Source: Trichobilharzia regenti (lineage: Eukaryota; Platyhelminthes; Trematoda; Strigeidida; Schistosomatidae). Taken from it: 64,000 nucleotides of DNA. Positions 46,641 to 57,529 of this stretch are shown here, in pieces. The notes below the pieces were generated by a model. The model saw nothing but the letters and a program-made list of their open reading frames with translations, made no database searches and was not told where the DNA came from. The stretch lies in contig OX235262.1 in assembly GCA_944472135.2 (NCBI GenBank), positions 28,133,362 through 28,197,361 of the forward strand. Reading direction: 5' to 3'. Each line of letters begins with the position of its first letter. The stretch's first letter is position 1. A program made the translations under genes and the position numbers.

Positions 46641-47160
46641 CCCATTAATACATTGATTTTTGTCTACATGGCATTTTTATGTGATTTCCCCAACAATTCA
46701 ACCATGTTTCTAAGTATTATTACTGAAATAATATAAGTAGTAGGATTAAAATATGTGAACTCCAGTATATTTTCCATTGCACACCAGTCAGTAACTAGTG
46801 TAATGTGTCTAGTCCTATCTTCGGTGCAGAGTGAATTCTATCAGTGAAGCTTGACTGAAGAAGAAACATTAGTGCACAATAATCTGGATCCAATTTTATT
46901 TCGCCGGTTCTCAACAACTTAATTAAGAGCTGTGTCGTTGGGGTGGTAACAAAAGAAATAGTAATAGTTACGTAATTAGGTAAGAGTAGATCAAAGATAC
47001 GGTGGACATGAGGTCAGATGAGAAGTTGATGATGTAATACAGTGAGCAGAACTCAGATGATCAGGGAAAATTATCTCTTAAGAGAGTCAAGCGAAAAATA
47101 AAGGGGACGGGGTGGGGTGAAAAGATAAGTTAACAAAATTAGAAAACAAAGAATAACTCA
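46640..47160. other. Intron stretch, unclassified
   Basis: Possibly PLE tail sequence (attctatcagtgaagcttga), but no clear match. Confidence 0.3.
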
Positions 47161-47500
47161 GAAGTAAGTCACCAGGGTAATTGAAGTCCAGCAACAGATT
47201 CTTTTTGGACACATAAGTCAGGCTTCAATCGTTTTATTGCTATAGCTTCAGCAATACTTGAGGTACTTTGTCTGTTAATTATTTTGAACGATTCCAGCAC
47301 ATCTACTCGGTGTCCTGTGTCAATCAGGTGTTCGGCGATTGAAGAGCTTAAACAATTCGGTCCCTTTAACCAGAGGCTCCTTGATACATGTTCGCAGAAT
47401 CTGACGTAGGGTCGAAATCTGTAAATACCTAGCGACTTCAGTGATGTGCTGCTTAGTTTATCGGTCAAATTTCTCCAACCTAAACGAGTCAGCTACTTTT
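47160..47500 (-). mobile_element. PLE nuclease C-terminal fragment
   Basis: The minus strand gives SSSIAEHLIDTGHRVDVLES, FKIINRQSTSSIAEAIAIKR and LKPDLCVQKESVAGLQLPW, the part of the PLE nuclease with the conserved EA(I/L)AI helix. No matching P1-P4 subtype. Confidence 0.78.
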
Positions 47501-47744
47501 TGGGTGGAGATAGTTTCCCCAAAATTCACATTGTACAGTATTTCCTACTAGGCTAGTTGAAGTAATCACCTAATTCAAGAAAATTGTAAGGCACCAGGCA
47601 ATGTTTTTTGGTTTACTATGAAATGAACAGTGGAAGTTGCTGAGACAATATCGGAATAGATGGGAAATCTAATTCAAAAAATCGTCGTATTCACGTAGAT
47701 TCTTTTATTGTGAAGTGACCCCCCTGAATTAATTGATACAAAAA

Positions 47745-47880
47745 TAAAACTTGGGCATTGTGATAGAGTACAATTCCATTATGGGTAAAATTTATTTTGA
47801 TGAAGTCTCAGTTTGCTTTACTGTAATATTTACTGATGACGTTTCGAGCACAATTTATTGCTCATAATCAAGTCCACCTT
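47745..47880 (-). repeat. Solo P1-type PLE end
   Basis: It reads as the reverse of 53920-53985: ccattatgggtaaaatt, actgatgacgtttcgagcac, aatttattgctcataatc. It has the complete hammerhead-like segment and no coding part. Confidence 0.75.
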
Positions 47881-48986
47881 AACTGACACTGGAATAACCG
47901 ATTGTTTGGAAATTATGCGATATAAAATATACTACGCACACAAATTAAGTAGTATATCTTCTACATATCAAAATGAGTGAAAATATCATTTTCTGTAGGT
48001 TCCAGAGAATTGTCTTCTTCGAATAAAAAGAACAAAAATATCTCAAACCTTTTTTGTGTAACATTGACTTGTTTTTAATGTGAAATTAAACTATACATTC
48101 ATAATTCGTGCTGATTCTTTTCACATGTACTTGCTTTGTTCTGGACACAATTTTTGTAGAATGTACAATAATTGTCAGCATGATGTGCTGCATAGTATAC
48201 CCATTTCTTGCTGGATCGATCTTAAAGTAAATTGGCAGTCAATGGTATCTTATGTGACAGAATACTGTTTGATTTGAAGCATAGCCTAATCCTTCATAAA
48301 CGTTTCCCCATATTTCTGAACAATGCTTACCGGTAGTTCGAAAGCCAGCTAGTAGATTTCAGAAAAATATCTAAAGGGTTTAAACATCATTAATTTGATA
48401 GGTATGATGCATTGTATTGAACGGCAATTCAGGTAGTCCAGTGATTCAAGCAAGTCACTCCGAACACCTCTGACAGTCACTACAAACCAATTAACAAATA
48501 AATCTTTTCTACTGGAGACAGACACTCATACCTACGTGTATTTTTTTTTACCAAAACATGTATGTTTTTATAACCGATATATCAATTTTATGAATTCACT
48601 CACCTAAAATACTGTTCAGCTGTTTTGTTACTTTTTTTCATTTTGGAGTTATTTATCGTCACCATTCTGTAGTGCTTATGAAGTATAAACTGTGATAAAC
48701 GGAAGTTGTATTTTGTTTTGTGTGGTCAAGTATCTCATTTCATCATAATTCTCGTCTTGAATTTTAAAACGTACGAAAACCATTTGAGATAGTCTCAGCA
48801 AAGAAGAATTATTTCAATATAAAATGTACTAGAAAGTACTCTAGGGATGTCGTCCTTATACGCTGTCAGTTGAACCATCGATTGACTGCTAGCAGTTGCG
48901 CTTTTCTCGACTTTTTGTAAATGAATATTATTCATGATTATTATGGGAAATATTTTATTATTATTTTTTATTCTATGCTATTTTAG
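47880..48986. other. Intron stretch, unclassified, about 1.1 kb
   Basis: No recognised repeat; ordinary AT-rich intron up to the exon m acceptor. Confidence 0.35.
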
Positions 48987-49246
48987 ATACTGTCGATTGT
49001 TGTATTGATAAACTATTGGAACAAAATAAAGCTATTACAAATTATTTACTAGATCAAAATGTTTTAGACGAGAATAAACTTTGTTGGATTACAATACCCG
49101 AGCTTCATCAAGCTCCGATATCTGCATGGATTCGATTCGCTCGACAACGTCGTATTCCTATTGGGTTAGAGTATGCAAATAGTACTGATAGAGCATTGGC
49201 TACATCATCGGCACAAACAATGACTATGTCTGCATTGAAGATAAAA
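48987..49246 (+). CDS. HTT: Huntingtin exon m
   Basis: The acceptor is CTATTTTAG and the donor AAA/GTGAGT, phase 1 in and 0 out. The protein (LLEQNKAITNYLLDQNVL, ISAWIRFARQRRIPIGLEY) is not clearly alignable to human HTT by eye, which has a variable stretch of similar length between GTNLASQ and the LFEPLVIKAL helix. Placement rests on open frame, phase and good splice sites between two well-matched exons. Confidence 0.82.
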
Positions 49247-49349
49247 GTGAGTCATTTTTCTGGGATGTTTAAACTTTGAGCAATATGAGGGAAAGTTAAA
49301 ATCTTCATTTTGTGTAAGTATACAGAAACAAACTTATCACATACAATAT

Positions 49350-49527
49350 TTAAGTGTTGGTTTGTAAGGATTTGATTGGTTACAGGATTTCATCATGAGC
49401 TGACATTAGTTAGAGAACCATTGGAGAACCTGGGAGTACTGAATAGTCGTTTCGTCCTAGTTTGGGACTCTTCATCAGTACGCTGAAAATTCCATGCTGT
49501 AAATTGTTATTGTTGTGGAATAAAGTG

Positions 49528-49559
<32 letters not shown>

Positions 49560-49860
49560 TCAGTACAAGGTTACAAGGCGATCTCGTAGACCATTAAGCC
49601 GTTGGGACCCGATCCAATGACCAGCCCGTGAATTCTAACTTCTGCCAATCTACGACCCCTAGCCAATGTCTTCAGTGGCGAGTATTTGTCCTCGCACCCG
49701 ACCTACTGCACCCTACTAGTCACGACCTCTCATTGGAACCCCAGGTAACTACCTACCTAAATAGGGTAAGTCAGCTCATGATGAAATCCTGTAACCAATC
49801 AAATCCCTACAAACCAACACCTAAATATCAATGAGATGCTTACTAGCGACTTGGAATTAC
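49350..49860 (-). mobile_element. SM-alpha type SINE, copy C, between inverted arms
   Basis: The minus-strand body carries a hammerhead and pol III region, broken near 49485-49570 by foreign sequence with an (ATT)n run. Arms of about 52 bp (49353-49404 and 49770-49821, one or two mismatches) are inverted; the right one continues into a new SM-alpha head (caatgagatgcttactagcg). The arrangement suggests pieces of two copies in opposite directions. Confidence 0.83.
49433..49484 (-). ncRNA. Hammerhead ribozyme, copy C (core intact)
   Basis: On the minus strand: CTGATGA, stem II gagtccc/aaact/aggac, then GAAA, all as in the consensus. The cut site reads ATT in place of GTC, which still satisfies the NUH rule. 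Stem I (gta and cagtactc) is kept. It is the only copy of three with both catalytic boxes intact, so it could be active in intron RNA only if transcribed antisense to HTT. Confidence 0.82.
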
Positions 49861-49974
49861 AATGTCTATTCAAAAAGTCATTAACTTAAATCATTGGGTG
49901 TTATAACTGAACTGAACTGAATAAACCCTTCGCTTATTGTTTATGTCTGCGCTTGCTAACTATTATGACAATAT

Positions 49975-50905
49975 TCTGCGAAGAGACTCTTTTCAACGAA
50001 TTTATTATCAAGCTGTACAATCGTAATACTATGGTTTTTAAGAAATTATATCCAGTGAGGGAATTAGGTCAGAGATGTGAATACGTGAAATAATAATAGT
50101 ATAAAATGCAATTAAAATATTTGGTAATAAAATCATGGTCAAATGTCAAGTGGCAAAATAATTAATGTCATATATAGAATAATACATAAGGTGTATAGAT
50201 TTTAGAAAGGGGTACATAATTATAAGATTAGTAGACGAATATAAAATGTTACATAACATGGTGTGAAATTCAATAAGATAGAATTCAATATTGTAAAAAT
50301 AAATATAAAAATTAATAATTTTGCGTTTAAAATGACAAGTGGGTCAAGTGGAAAAGAGTCAGAGTGAGAATAGTAGTAATAATAATCGTAGTAATAAGGG
50401 AAAGAATAACTAAATAAACAAAATAAATCAATGTCTATCCCTCTACGGTCAAGGCAGAAGTAGGAATTGTACGTACTTCTTTTGTACACAATGATCTGGC
50501 TTAAAGTCATGAATTGCCAAGGCCTCAGCTGTCTTTAGAAGTCTGTAATGAAGAAAACTCAGGAAGTTAGCATGGATTCTATATATGATCTTGAAATCAT
50601 GGTCAGGGTTGACCGAGTGACAGAAGTTGATCAGGTGTTCCAGAATAGAGCTTCGCACACACTTCCTTTCTCCCTTGTAAAACCATACTGCTGGAACATG
50701 TTCTCGTATCCATCTGTGGAAAGCGTCCTCTGACTACGGCCAATGTACCTTGCTCCACAAGAGCAGGTGCATTTTATACTACTATTATTATTTCATGCAT
50801 TCACACCTTTGACCTAATTCCCTGACCGGATACAACTTCTTAAAAACCATATATATACGATTGTACAGCGTGATAATAAATTCGTTGAAAAGAGTCTCTT
50901 CGCTG
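49975..50905 (-). mobile_element. P5-type PLE remnant between inverted ends
   Basis: gcgaagagactcttttcaac near 49979 is mirrored by gttgaaaagagtctcttcgc near 50892. Minus-strand coding: RSSILEHLINFCHSVNPDHD, FKIIYRIHANFLSFLHYRLL, KTAEALAIHDFKPDHCVQKK. An inner tract (50250-50400) matches 39240-39370. Confidence 0.78.
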
Positions 50906-52100
50906 AATATTGTGTTCTTAATGTTACAATGGGAATTATTAAATTATTATGGCGGTAATGAACTGGACTAGTACGCTAACAATGTCCGTTGTACCTTCCG
51001 ACTGACTAAGCCACGCAAATAACAGAAAACAAAATCTGGCTTGTGACTATAAGATGTTGTACTGGATATTTTAGGAAACAACACATGATATTTATACATT
51101 TTCTTTACCATAATAAAGTCAGCTCACAGCCGTGAGAATGGATCCTTCTTATTGGCTGGCAATCTCTATTCTCATTGGTTGGCGATCCGACAAAGACCAA
51201 GATGAGGCAAAAAGACTATGAATTGTTCACACACACTAAATCACAATATGCGTGAGAAATGATAGATCCACACATAGTAACTCCATGACAAGATAAATCA
51301 CACGATTCATGAGAAAGGATGATATACCATTATCTGCAGGGTCCTATCACTGGGTTACCAGAATTTTCATCTATTGAAGTGCTCGAAAAACCCATCGGTA
51401 TTTGTTATTGTTTAAATAGTGCAATTATATGAAATGACGATTATATTGAACTCACACTCACTTTTAATAAGCTTCCAACTAAACTTTGTGATATTCTTGA
51501 AAGAAATGAAAGAAACAACGTACAGAATTGGTTCTCTCTTAGTATGCAACAAGGCTAAGTCATCACATGGAATGCTTCAGATTATATCACTTTATATGTA
51601 AATTTTGTATGAAGTGGACATATCTCTGTACACCAAAGTTAAACTAAAACGACAGTGACCTCGAACAACCAATCAGACAGAACTCAGATACAAGAAAAGT
51701 TGCATAATCTCTGAAAAATACAGCAGAAAACATTGCAAACTTGATATTACACTGTGTAGTTGTAGCTTGTGTGTTGTAAGAATGTCTCCCAGTCAATATA
51801 CACAGATGATCTATCGGAAAGTCGTACTGTGTACGATATACCCATTCATCCAAGTTACTGTAGGTCCATGGTATTCTGAGATCCAGTGATATTAATGGCA
51901 CTATTCTCCGTCCCACTCCTAATCCTAACCCTGATATTAAACCTAACCATAAACTTAAAAGCCATAAGAATAAGGAGGATATGTTCAAGTGATACAATCG
52001 ATAGGGAACTGGGTCGACTGTGACAAGTCCTCATAGAGAATGGATATCCTCCAAGATTTATCGAGAAAAACATGAAGTTAAGGGAAAAGCCTGAAAGAAT
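50906..52100. other. Intron stretch, mostly unclassified
   Basis: 50930-51320 may be part of an unrecognised LTR-like repeat, but no second copy is seen. Around 51900-51960 a ccta-rich patch slightly resembles telomere repeat but is irregular. Confidence 0.3.
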
Positions 52101-52640
52101 CCGGACGGTGTCGAAGAAACTGCTATTTATGAGTGTTGAATTTAAAGTTGATACCTCAGCTGAGATCTTGAAGAATCACTTATGCAGATCACTGAGGAAA
52201 GCCTTCTTTATGGCTATGCTACATATCAATTTCTACAGGCGACAAATAATCAACGGATGTGTAAAGGATAAACTGCCACTTTGAGCCACCTCAATGTGTG
52301 TTTATAAATTCACCTGCTCGTGTGGAGCTAGTTATATTGGCCGCACGAAGCGCATGCTTTCCTAACACATCTCTGAACATTATCCAGCATGGTTAGCTAA
52401 TAGGCAATGTAAGACAATTACTAACTCAATTCTCGAGCATTTGGTGAACTCAAGCCATGTAGCTCCACCAGAGTCGTCTTTCAAGATCATCTACAAGGTG
52501 AGGCCAAATGGTACAAAAGGCGTCAGGTTTCGGCTTTTGTGTATAGCGGAGGCGCTGGCAATTCATCAATACAACCCTGAACTCTGTATGCACAAAAAGT
52601 TTTTCCAGTCTCTTATTCTACCTTCGTCTTAACCTCTTCA
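52100..52640 (+). mobile_element. PLE nuclease domain, + strand
   Basis: The + strand reads EILKNHLCRSLRKAFF, then (next frame) YKFTCSCGASYIGRTKRMLS and SEHYPAWLANRQCKTITNSI, and in 52441-52632 PPESSFKIIYKVRPNGTKG and LCIAEALAIHQYNPELCMHK. GIY-YIG core, Arg helix and EALAI helix are all visible; one frameshift and one stop break it. Confidence 0.83.
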
Positions 52641-53040
52641 TTAGTCGTTCCCTGCAAAAAAATTTTGATTTTTTCTTTTGTTTTTAATTTTTAATTTTAC
52701 TTTTAGTTTGCTTTTGCTTTAATAATCAATTCACTATTATCAATCTCATATGCTCCTTTTGTATACTTTCACACCCTCTTCACACTTGTTAAATTGACAC
52801 TCAAATACTTTTATTCTCACTCAGTAGCAATTTTAGACTTACCAAATTTCTATCTTTGTGCCGTTGAGTACCATGTAATTTACAACTCTTAATTTTCACT
52901 TCTAAAGCCACTTCTGAGTAATTATATCAATTATGTCACCCCGTACTCTATTACTCAATAATAGACTACTTTATATTTTTGTAAGTATAAATACGACTGT
53001 ACAGCCTCTGAAGATGGTTCTGTCGGTAAAGAAAATTTTC
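52640..53040. other. Intron stretch with probable PLE tail
   Basis: T-rich sequence after the nuclease domain, ending in cgactgtacagcctctgaag, similar to other P5 ends; no coding. Confidence 0.4.
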
Positions 53041-53990
53041 TTCGATATAAGAATAAAACTTGTGCACTGTGGTAGGGTGTAATTCCATTATGGGTAAATT
53101 TTGTTTTGATAAAGTCTCACAGTGTTATACAGTAATGTTTACTGATGACGTTTCGAGCACAATTTATTGCTCATAATCATATCAAGGTAATCACACGACT
53201 TCCTAAATTCATTTATATACTTCCATTGTTTTTCTCTTGATTTTCACTTGATTTGATTGGTAATAGTATTTTCCATATTTCAGGTATGAGTGACGAGTCA
53301 TTCCTATTGCATGTGTTGGGTGTACACTCGAACAACAAGGATTCAGTAATCGACCTCTCTCTCTCTCTCCACCTACCTAGATTACTTTTTAGAATTTTAA
53401 CCCTCTCCCACCCTATTGTGTGGTTGTGTGTTAGCGCATGCTTTGCAATTGCTGAGCTTTTTTCTAAATTACTTATCTTCTCGGGGTCAACCATTCTTAC
53501 CTTAGCTAAATTCTCATGCTCTGACAATCTGACTACCCCTGACCTACTAGTTTGACCTATGTAGTTGACCTCACAGTCATTGCATGGTATTTTGTAAATA
53601 ATATTATTTTGTCTAATTGGGTCAACTGGGTCCTTTAACCTACAGAGCTTGTCCCTGAGTGAGTTTGTAGGTTTAAATGCCACCCTAATTCCTATTTTAT
53701 TCAGAATCCTACGTAGTGTTTACTGAATCCTTGTTCATCGAGTCTACACCCAACACATGCAATAGGAATGACTCGTCACTCATACCTGAAGTATGGAAAA
53801 TACTATTACCAATCAAATCAAGTGAAAATCAAGAGAAAAACAATGGAACTATATAAATGAATTTAAGAAGTCGTGTGATTACCTTGATATGATTATGAGC
53901 AATAAATTGTGCTCGAAACGTCATCAGTAAACATTACTGTATAACACTGTGAGACTTTATCAAAACAAAATTTACCCATAATGGAAAATT
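53040..53990 (-). mobile_element. P1-type PLE: nuclease domain between ~260-bp inverted arms
   Basis: The minus strand (53213-53683) encodes FKPTNSLRDKLCRLKDPVDP, IIYKIPCNDCEVNYIGQTSR and HALTHNHTIGWERVKILKS, a complete-looking GIY-YIG region close to the 27-28 kb copy. Arms 53090-53350 and 53722-53985 are near-identical reverse complements, both holding nuclease C-terminus and tail. Each arm has a hammerhead-like motif. Confidence 0.88.
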
Positions 53991-54261
53991 TTCTTCGCTG
54001 AATCTGTCTTTTATTTTCTTCATGACTCAATGGGTATTTTCGGTGATTTGATGCAGAGCAAGAACCCTGTAACAGTGAAAGACCTTGAATTTGGCTGTGA
54101 TACTTTAACTCCGCCCTCTGTACCATATGTCCACATATTGCTTTAAACAAAGCTTTATTATAATATTATTATTATTAATGCTGCTGTAAATGTATTTTTA
54201 GCGCTTCTGTTTTTTACTATATATTTACTATATATTTCTCATTGTCACTATTTTTCTCTAG

Positions 54262-54423
54262 TCTGACGTTCAGTCATTTTTCAAACGTCTTGAGCACATT
54301 GTACTACGGGGTATGGAAAATTATAAATGGACCAATAATTATTCACTACAAACTGGTATACTAGATCTGCTCATTCATCTAATATACTTACGTATGAATT
54401 ATTGTCAGCTTGATGTGCAACAA
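54262..54423 (+). CDS. HTT: Huntingtin exon n, LRMNYCQLD block
   Basis: 54 codons, phase 0 both ends, acceptor TTTCTCTAG and donor CAA/GTAAGT. RLEHIVLRGMENYKWTNNY and GILDLLIHLIYLRMNYCQLD align with human RLFEPLVIKALKQYTTTTC and [20 protein letters not shown]. This is the strongest single match to human HTT in the window and fixes the family. Confidence 0.95.
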
Positions 54424-54699
54424 GTAAGTTAAAAGTTGTCTCTTTTTATTTCATCTTACTATTTTGATACAAGCAAGAAAGACCAGATTTCCAGTATAAA
54501 ATGTAATATATCATCATCCTATTCCACAGATTCTCATCAGCTGCAAACAGCTACCTGAAATTATAATGTTTATAATAAATTTTAAAAAAAATTAAAACAA
54601 CATACTTCAATGTGTCAGTGAACACGTCCGTAGATTCCAATCATGCCCTGGTTCGCTCACGATTTATGCTTACGACTAAACGGACATAAGAAACTGCTG

Positions 54700-55660
54700 A
54701 TAGTGAAGCAGTTCCATCCCCAACGAAGATGTAGCGAAAAAAGCGTCTGAGGTCAACAGCAGAACTTCCCCTTAGGTAGTCTGGCACAACATACAGTTAG
54801 CTGTAGACACAGCTGTAAAGACTATTAATAACCTGATACCTAAAATTAATAATAGCCGGTGGATTTCTACTGCCTCATCGGAATAGATTGACTCAAGAAG
54901 ACTGATTCCGGTGAGCTCCGATTACGATAAGAAGCGAAAGCTGCTCACACGCAAAATAATATGAAACCTTCGTAATGACCGTGATTAGTGGTGGGCAACA
55001 AAAGCGAAAGAGGTGGAAAAGGCATCGATGATAGGTGACACCAGAAAACTATTTAGATTTATCAGTGAAACAGGTGTTAATGGGCAAATGATAAGTGAGA
55101 CAATCTGAGAAAAGTGGCATCCAAGTCAACTCTCCGGATGGACGACTGGAACACTGGAAAGAACACTTTGAGGAGCAATTTAATTGGCATACATCCACAC
55201 TCAACTTACCGAACATCCAACACCTCCTGAATGGGATATAGACACAGGTCCTCCGCCCCTAACTGAGGTTACTAAGGCTGCCAACAGTTTGAAACGAGGC
55301 AAAGCAGCAGAACCTGATGGAATGACTCCAGTGGTGTCTAAGGAGGGTGGAGACAGTTAACTGTCTACGTTAACTAAGGTATTAGGCGTAGTCTAGGAAT
55401 CAGAGGAAGTCCCGTTGGGTTGATGTAGGTCATTGATTATCCTAATACAAAAGAAGGGAGACAAGTCTTCCTGTGATAATCGCAGGGGGATTAGCTTGAC
55501 CAATATGATATCTAAAATTCTAGACTCAATAATAATATGTAGACTAAGTGGTCCACGGGAGGAATAAACACGAGAGAAGCAGACAGGCTTTAGGCCAGGA
55601 AGAGGGTGTATTGATCATATCTTCACCCATCGACAGATTTTAGATTTTAGAAAAATTTAT
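54700..55660 (+). mobile_element. LINE-A fragment, linker and reverse transcriptase fingers
   Basis: The + strand follows 2020-3100 in reverse: gtggaaaaggcatcgatgat (linker), ccgcccctaactgaggttac, ggcaaagcagcagaacctga (GKAA.PDGMTP) and agacaggctttaggccagga (QTGFRPGRGCIDHIFTHRQI). Stops and frameshifts throughout. It has no palindrome where the 2590 copy does. Confidence 0.82.
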
Positions 55661-55664
55661 TTTT

Positions 55665-56165
55665 CGCTGGACTTGGAGAAGAAAAATAATGCGGGTTGGT
55701 GAAAGTCTTCGGGAAGCCAGACAGTCGATATGTCTTCTTTCGGTGGCAGCAAAAATAACGATGGGGACGTGGAAATCATCTGCTGATGAAATTGCACCTC
55801 TAAACGTCGTCATCACAGAACAAAGCACCGAATGTCAGTCAAACCTTTACCTCAACTTTATCGAATTGGAAAAGGCTTTCACCAGACAGTGTTGACTGAG
55901 AAGTAATTTGGAGACCATTTCAACACTTTGGAGTGCAGTGCACCAAGTCTTTATCAACCTTATTCAACAGCTGGCTATATGACAATGCGACGTGTCAGGT
56001 GATCTACAAAGGGAAACTCAGTGAGGCGTTCGAAGTGCATACAAGAGTAAGACAAGCTGGCTGCCTGTTATCAGTGATGATATTCCTGATTGTGGCGGAC
56101 TGGATTTTGCGTCAGACCCTATGCATTGGAAGTGAGAAGACAGGAATACGGCGGACCGGTTGACA
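55665..56165 (+). mobile_element. RTE/SR2-like copy with internal deletion
   Basis: The + strand has the 5' leader peptide SLREARQSICLLSVAAKITM joined at about 55790 straight to the reverse transcriptase (VVITEQSTECQSNLYLNFIE, then VRQAGCLLSVMIFLIVADWI). Nuclease and linker are missing. It abuts LINE-A without a gap. Confidence 0.75.
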
Positions 56166-56429
56166 TGAACGTATATAAACATATATACATAGCATGAGGT
56201 GTGCTTTAATCTACCTGCTGAAAAAAAGCGGAACCTTCTTCACTGAACTATACCATTTTCCAGTATTCTACTCCTGTGGACTTGATGTTTTTCTATATAA
56301 GGTGATGCCCCTTAATACTTTTTTGTCCGTAAAAATTGGTGTATTTCAGAAGAGGAATTTTTCGCATGTCTGAACAGCTGTAGTGTTTGGGACCTATTTA
56401 TAGTTATTTCATTTCAACTGTTACTAATT

Positions 56430-56495
56430 ATTGATATAAGAATAAAACTTGTACCACTGTGGTAGAGTGTAATTCCATTTACCCATAATGTTACT
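56430..56495. repeat. Short P1-type PLE end piece
   Basis: taagaataaaacttgtacca and tagagtgtaattccattt are the outermost P1 end, cut after acccataatg. Confidence 0.65.
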
Positions 56496-56532
56496 AATTA
56501 TTCTTTTCAATTTTCTATCCAAATAAACAAAG

Positions 56533-57111
56533 AAATTCCTACATACTGTGATCAGTCATTGTGAAAATTTGGCTTCAGAAATCCAACGAATTGAAACAAT
56601 CGCCTTGATGACTTCCAATTCATTGTACCATTATCATCATCATCAACAAACTGGTAAAGGTGGTGGTGGTCAACAGTTGAATTCACAGAAACGCTCATTA
56701 TTATTGTCGTCATTCTCATCAGTTTCTATCTCGCGTAGTGAATGCTATAATTCTGATTCATGCCTATTCCCTATGATAAATTTAAGAGAACCGTCTACAA
56801 TACATCAACATCAACGTCTTGTAAATGCTATATTTCGTTTTTTGGTTACTTTAACTTATCAACATCGTGTTATTTCATCGACTACTACTACTACTCCTTC
56901 GTCGGCATCAACACCGTCAGTGTCGTCAACAACAACAACATCTGTGCAGTCTAAACAGAATGATTCGATGAACTCAGAGAGTTCAACCGCTAGTACTGTT
57001 ACGGGGACAACAACAAATACGGGGACGACCACTACCGCTGCTACTACGACTACTACTAATAATAATGAGAATGAAGAAGTGGTAAATTCACGCCTTGTAG
57101 AACTAAGTCAA
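56533..57111 (+). CDS. HTT: Huntingtin exon o, with Thr-rich insert
   Basis: The largest exon here, 193 codons, phase 0 both ends. I chose acceptor AACAAAG at 56532 because it keeps phase 0 and gives KFLHTVISHCENL, matching human VFIGFVLKQFEYI. The middle has HYHHHQQ, Gly- and Ser-rich runs, then LVNAIFRFLVTLTYQHRV (human IIPNIFFFLVLLSYERYH). The last third is almost all Thr, Ser and Asn, from act/aca triplet repeats, before RLVELSQ at donor GTAAGT. Confidence 0.87.
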
Positions 57112-57529
57112 GTAAGTCTGTGTATATATTCCTAAATATTTGTAATGCTTTTTTCATAGTTGGTTTTTGTGTTACAACAAGTTTCATTATAAGGCTTCCA
57201 TTTAGTCTATTTACGTTATGGATGCTAGTGACTGAATCTCCTAATGGCCTAAAGTTCTTAATAGCGATTAGATATTTGTTCAGCAGACGGGGTAGTACAG
57301 TAACAGTTCTATACTGACTCTTATTACAAAAAGGGCTTAGCTGTTTTGACTTCGATAAGCAGCTTTATTTGTCGCGACGATAGAGTCTAATCAGTGTTAG
57401 TGTTTTAATTTTTGGACTGATTTATTGTTTTTAAGTTAATAGTGTCGTATTTCAGTTTAATTACCTTTCTATATAGATTGTTGATTCAAATATCTGATCT
57501 TTCGAATTCGTTGTTATATATTGTTTCCT

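Noticed and set aside
51895..51965. Telomere-like repeat (ccta/taacc patch)
   Set aside because: Irregular and short; no tandem array of TTAGGG.
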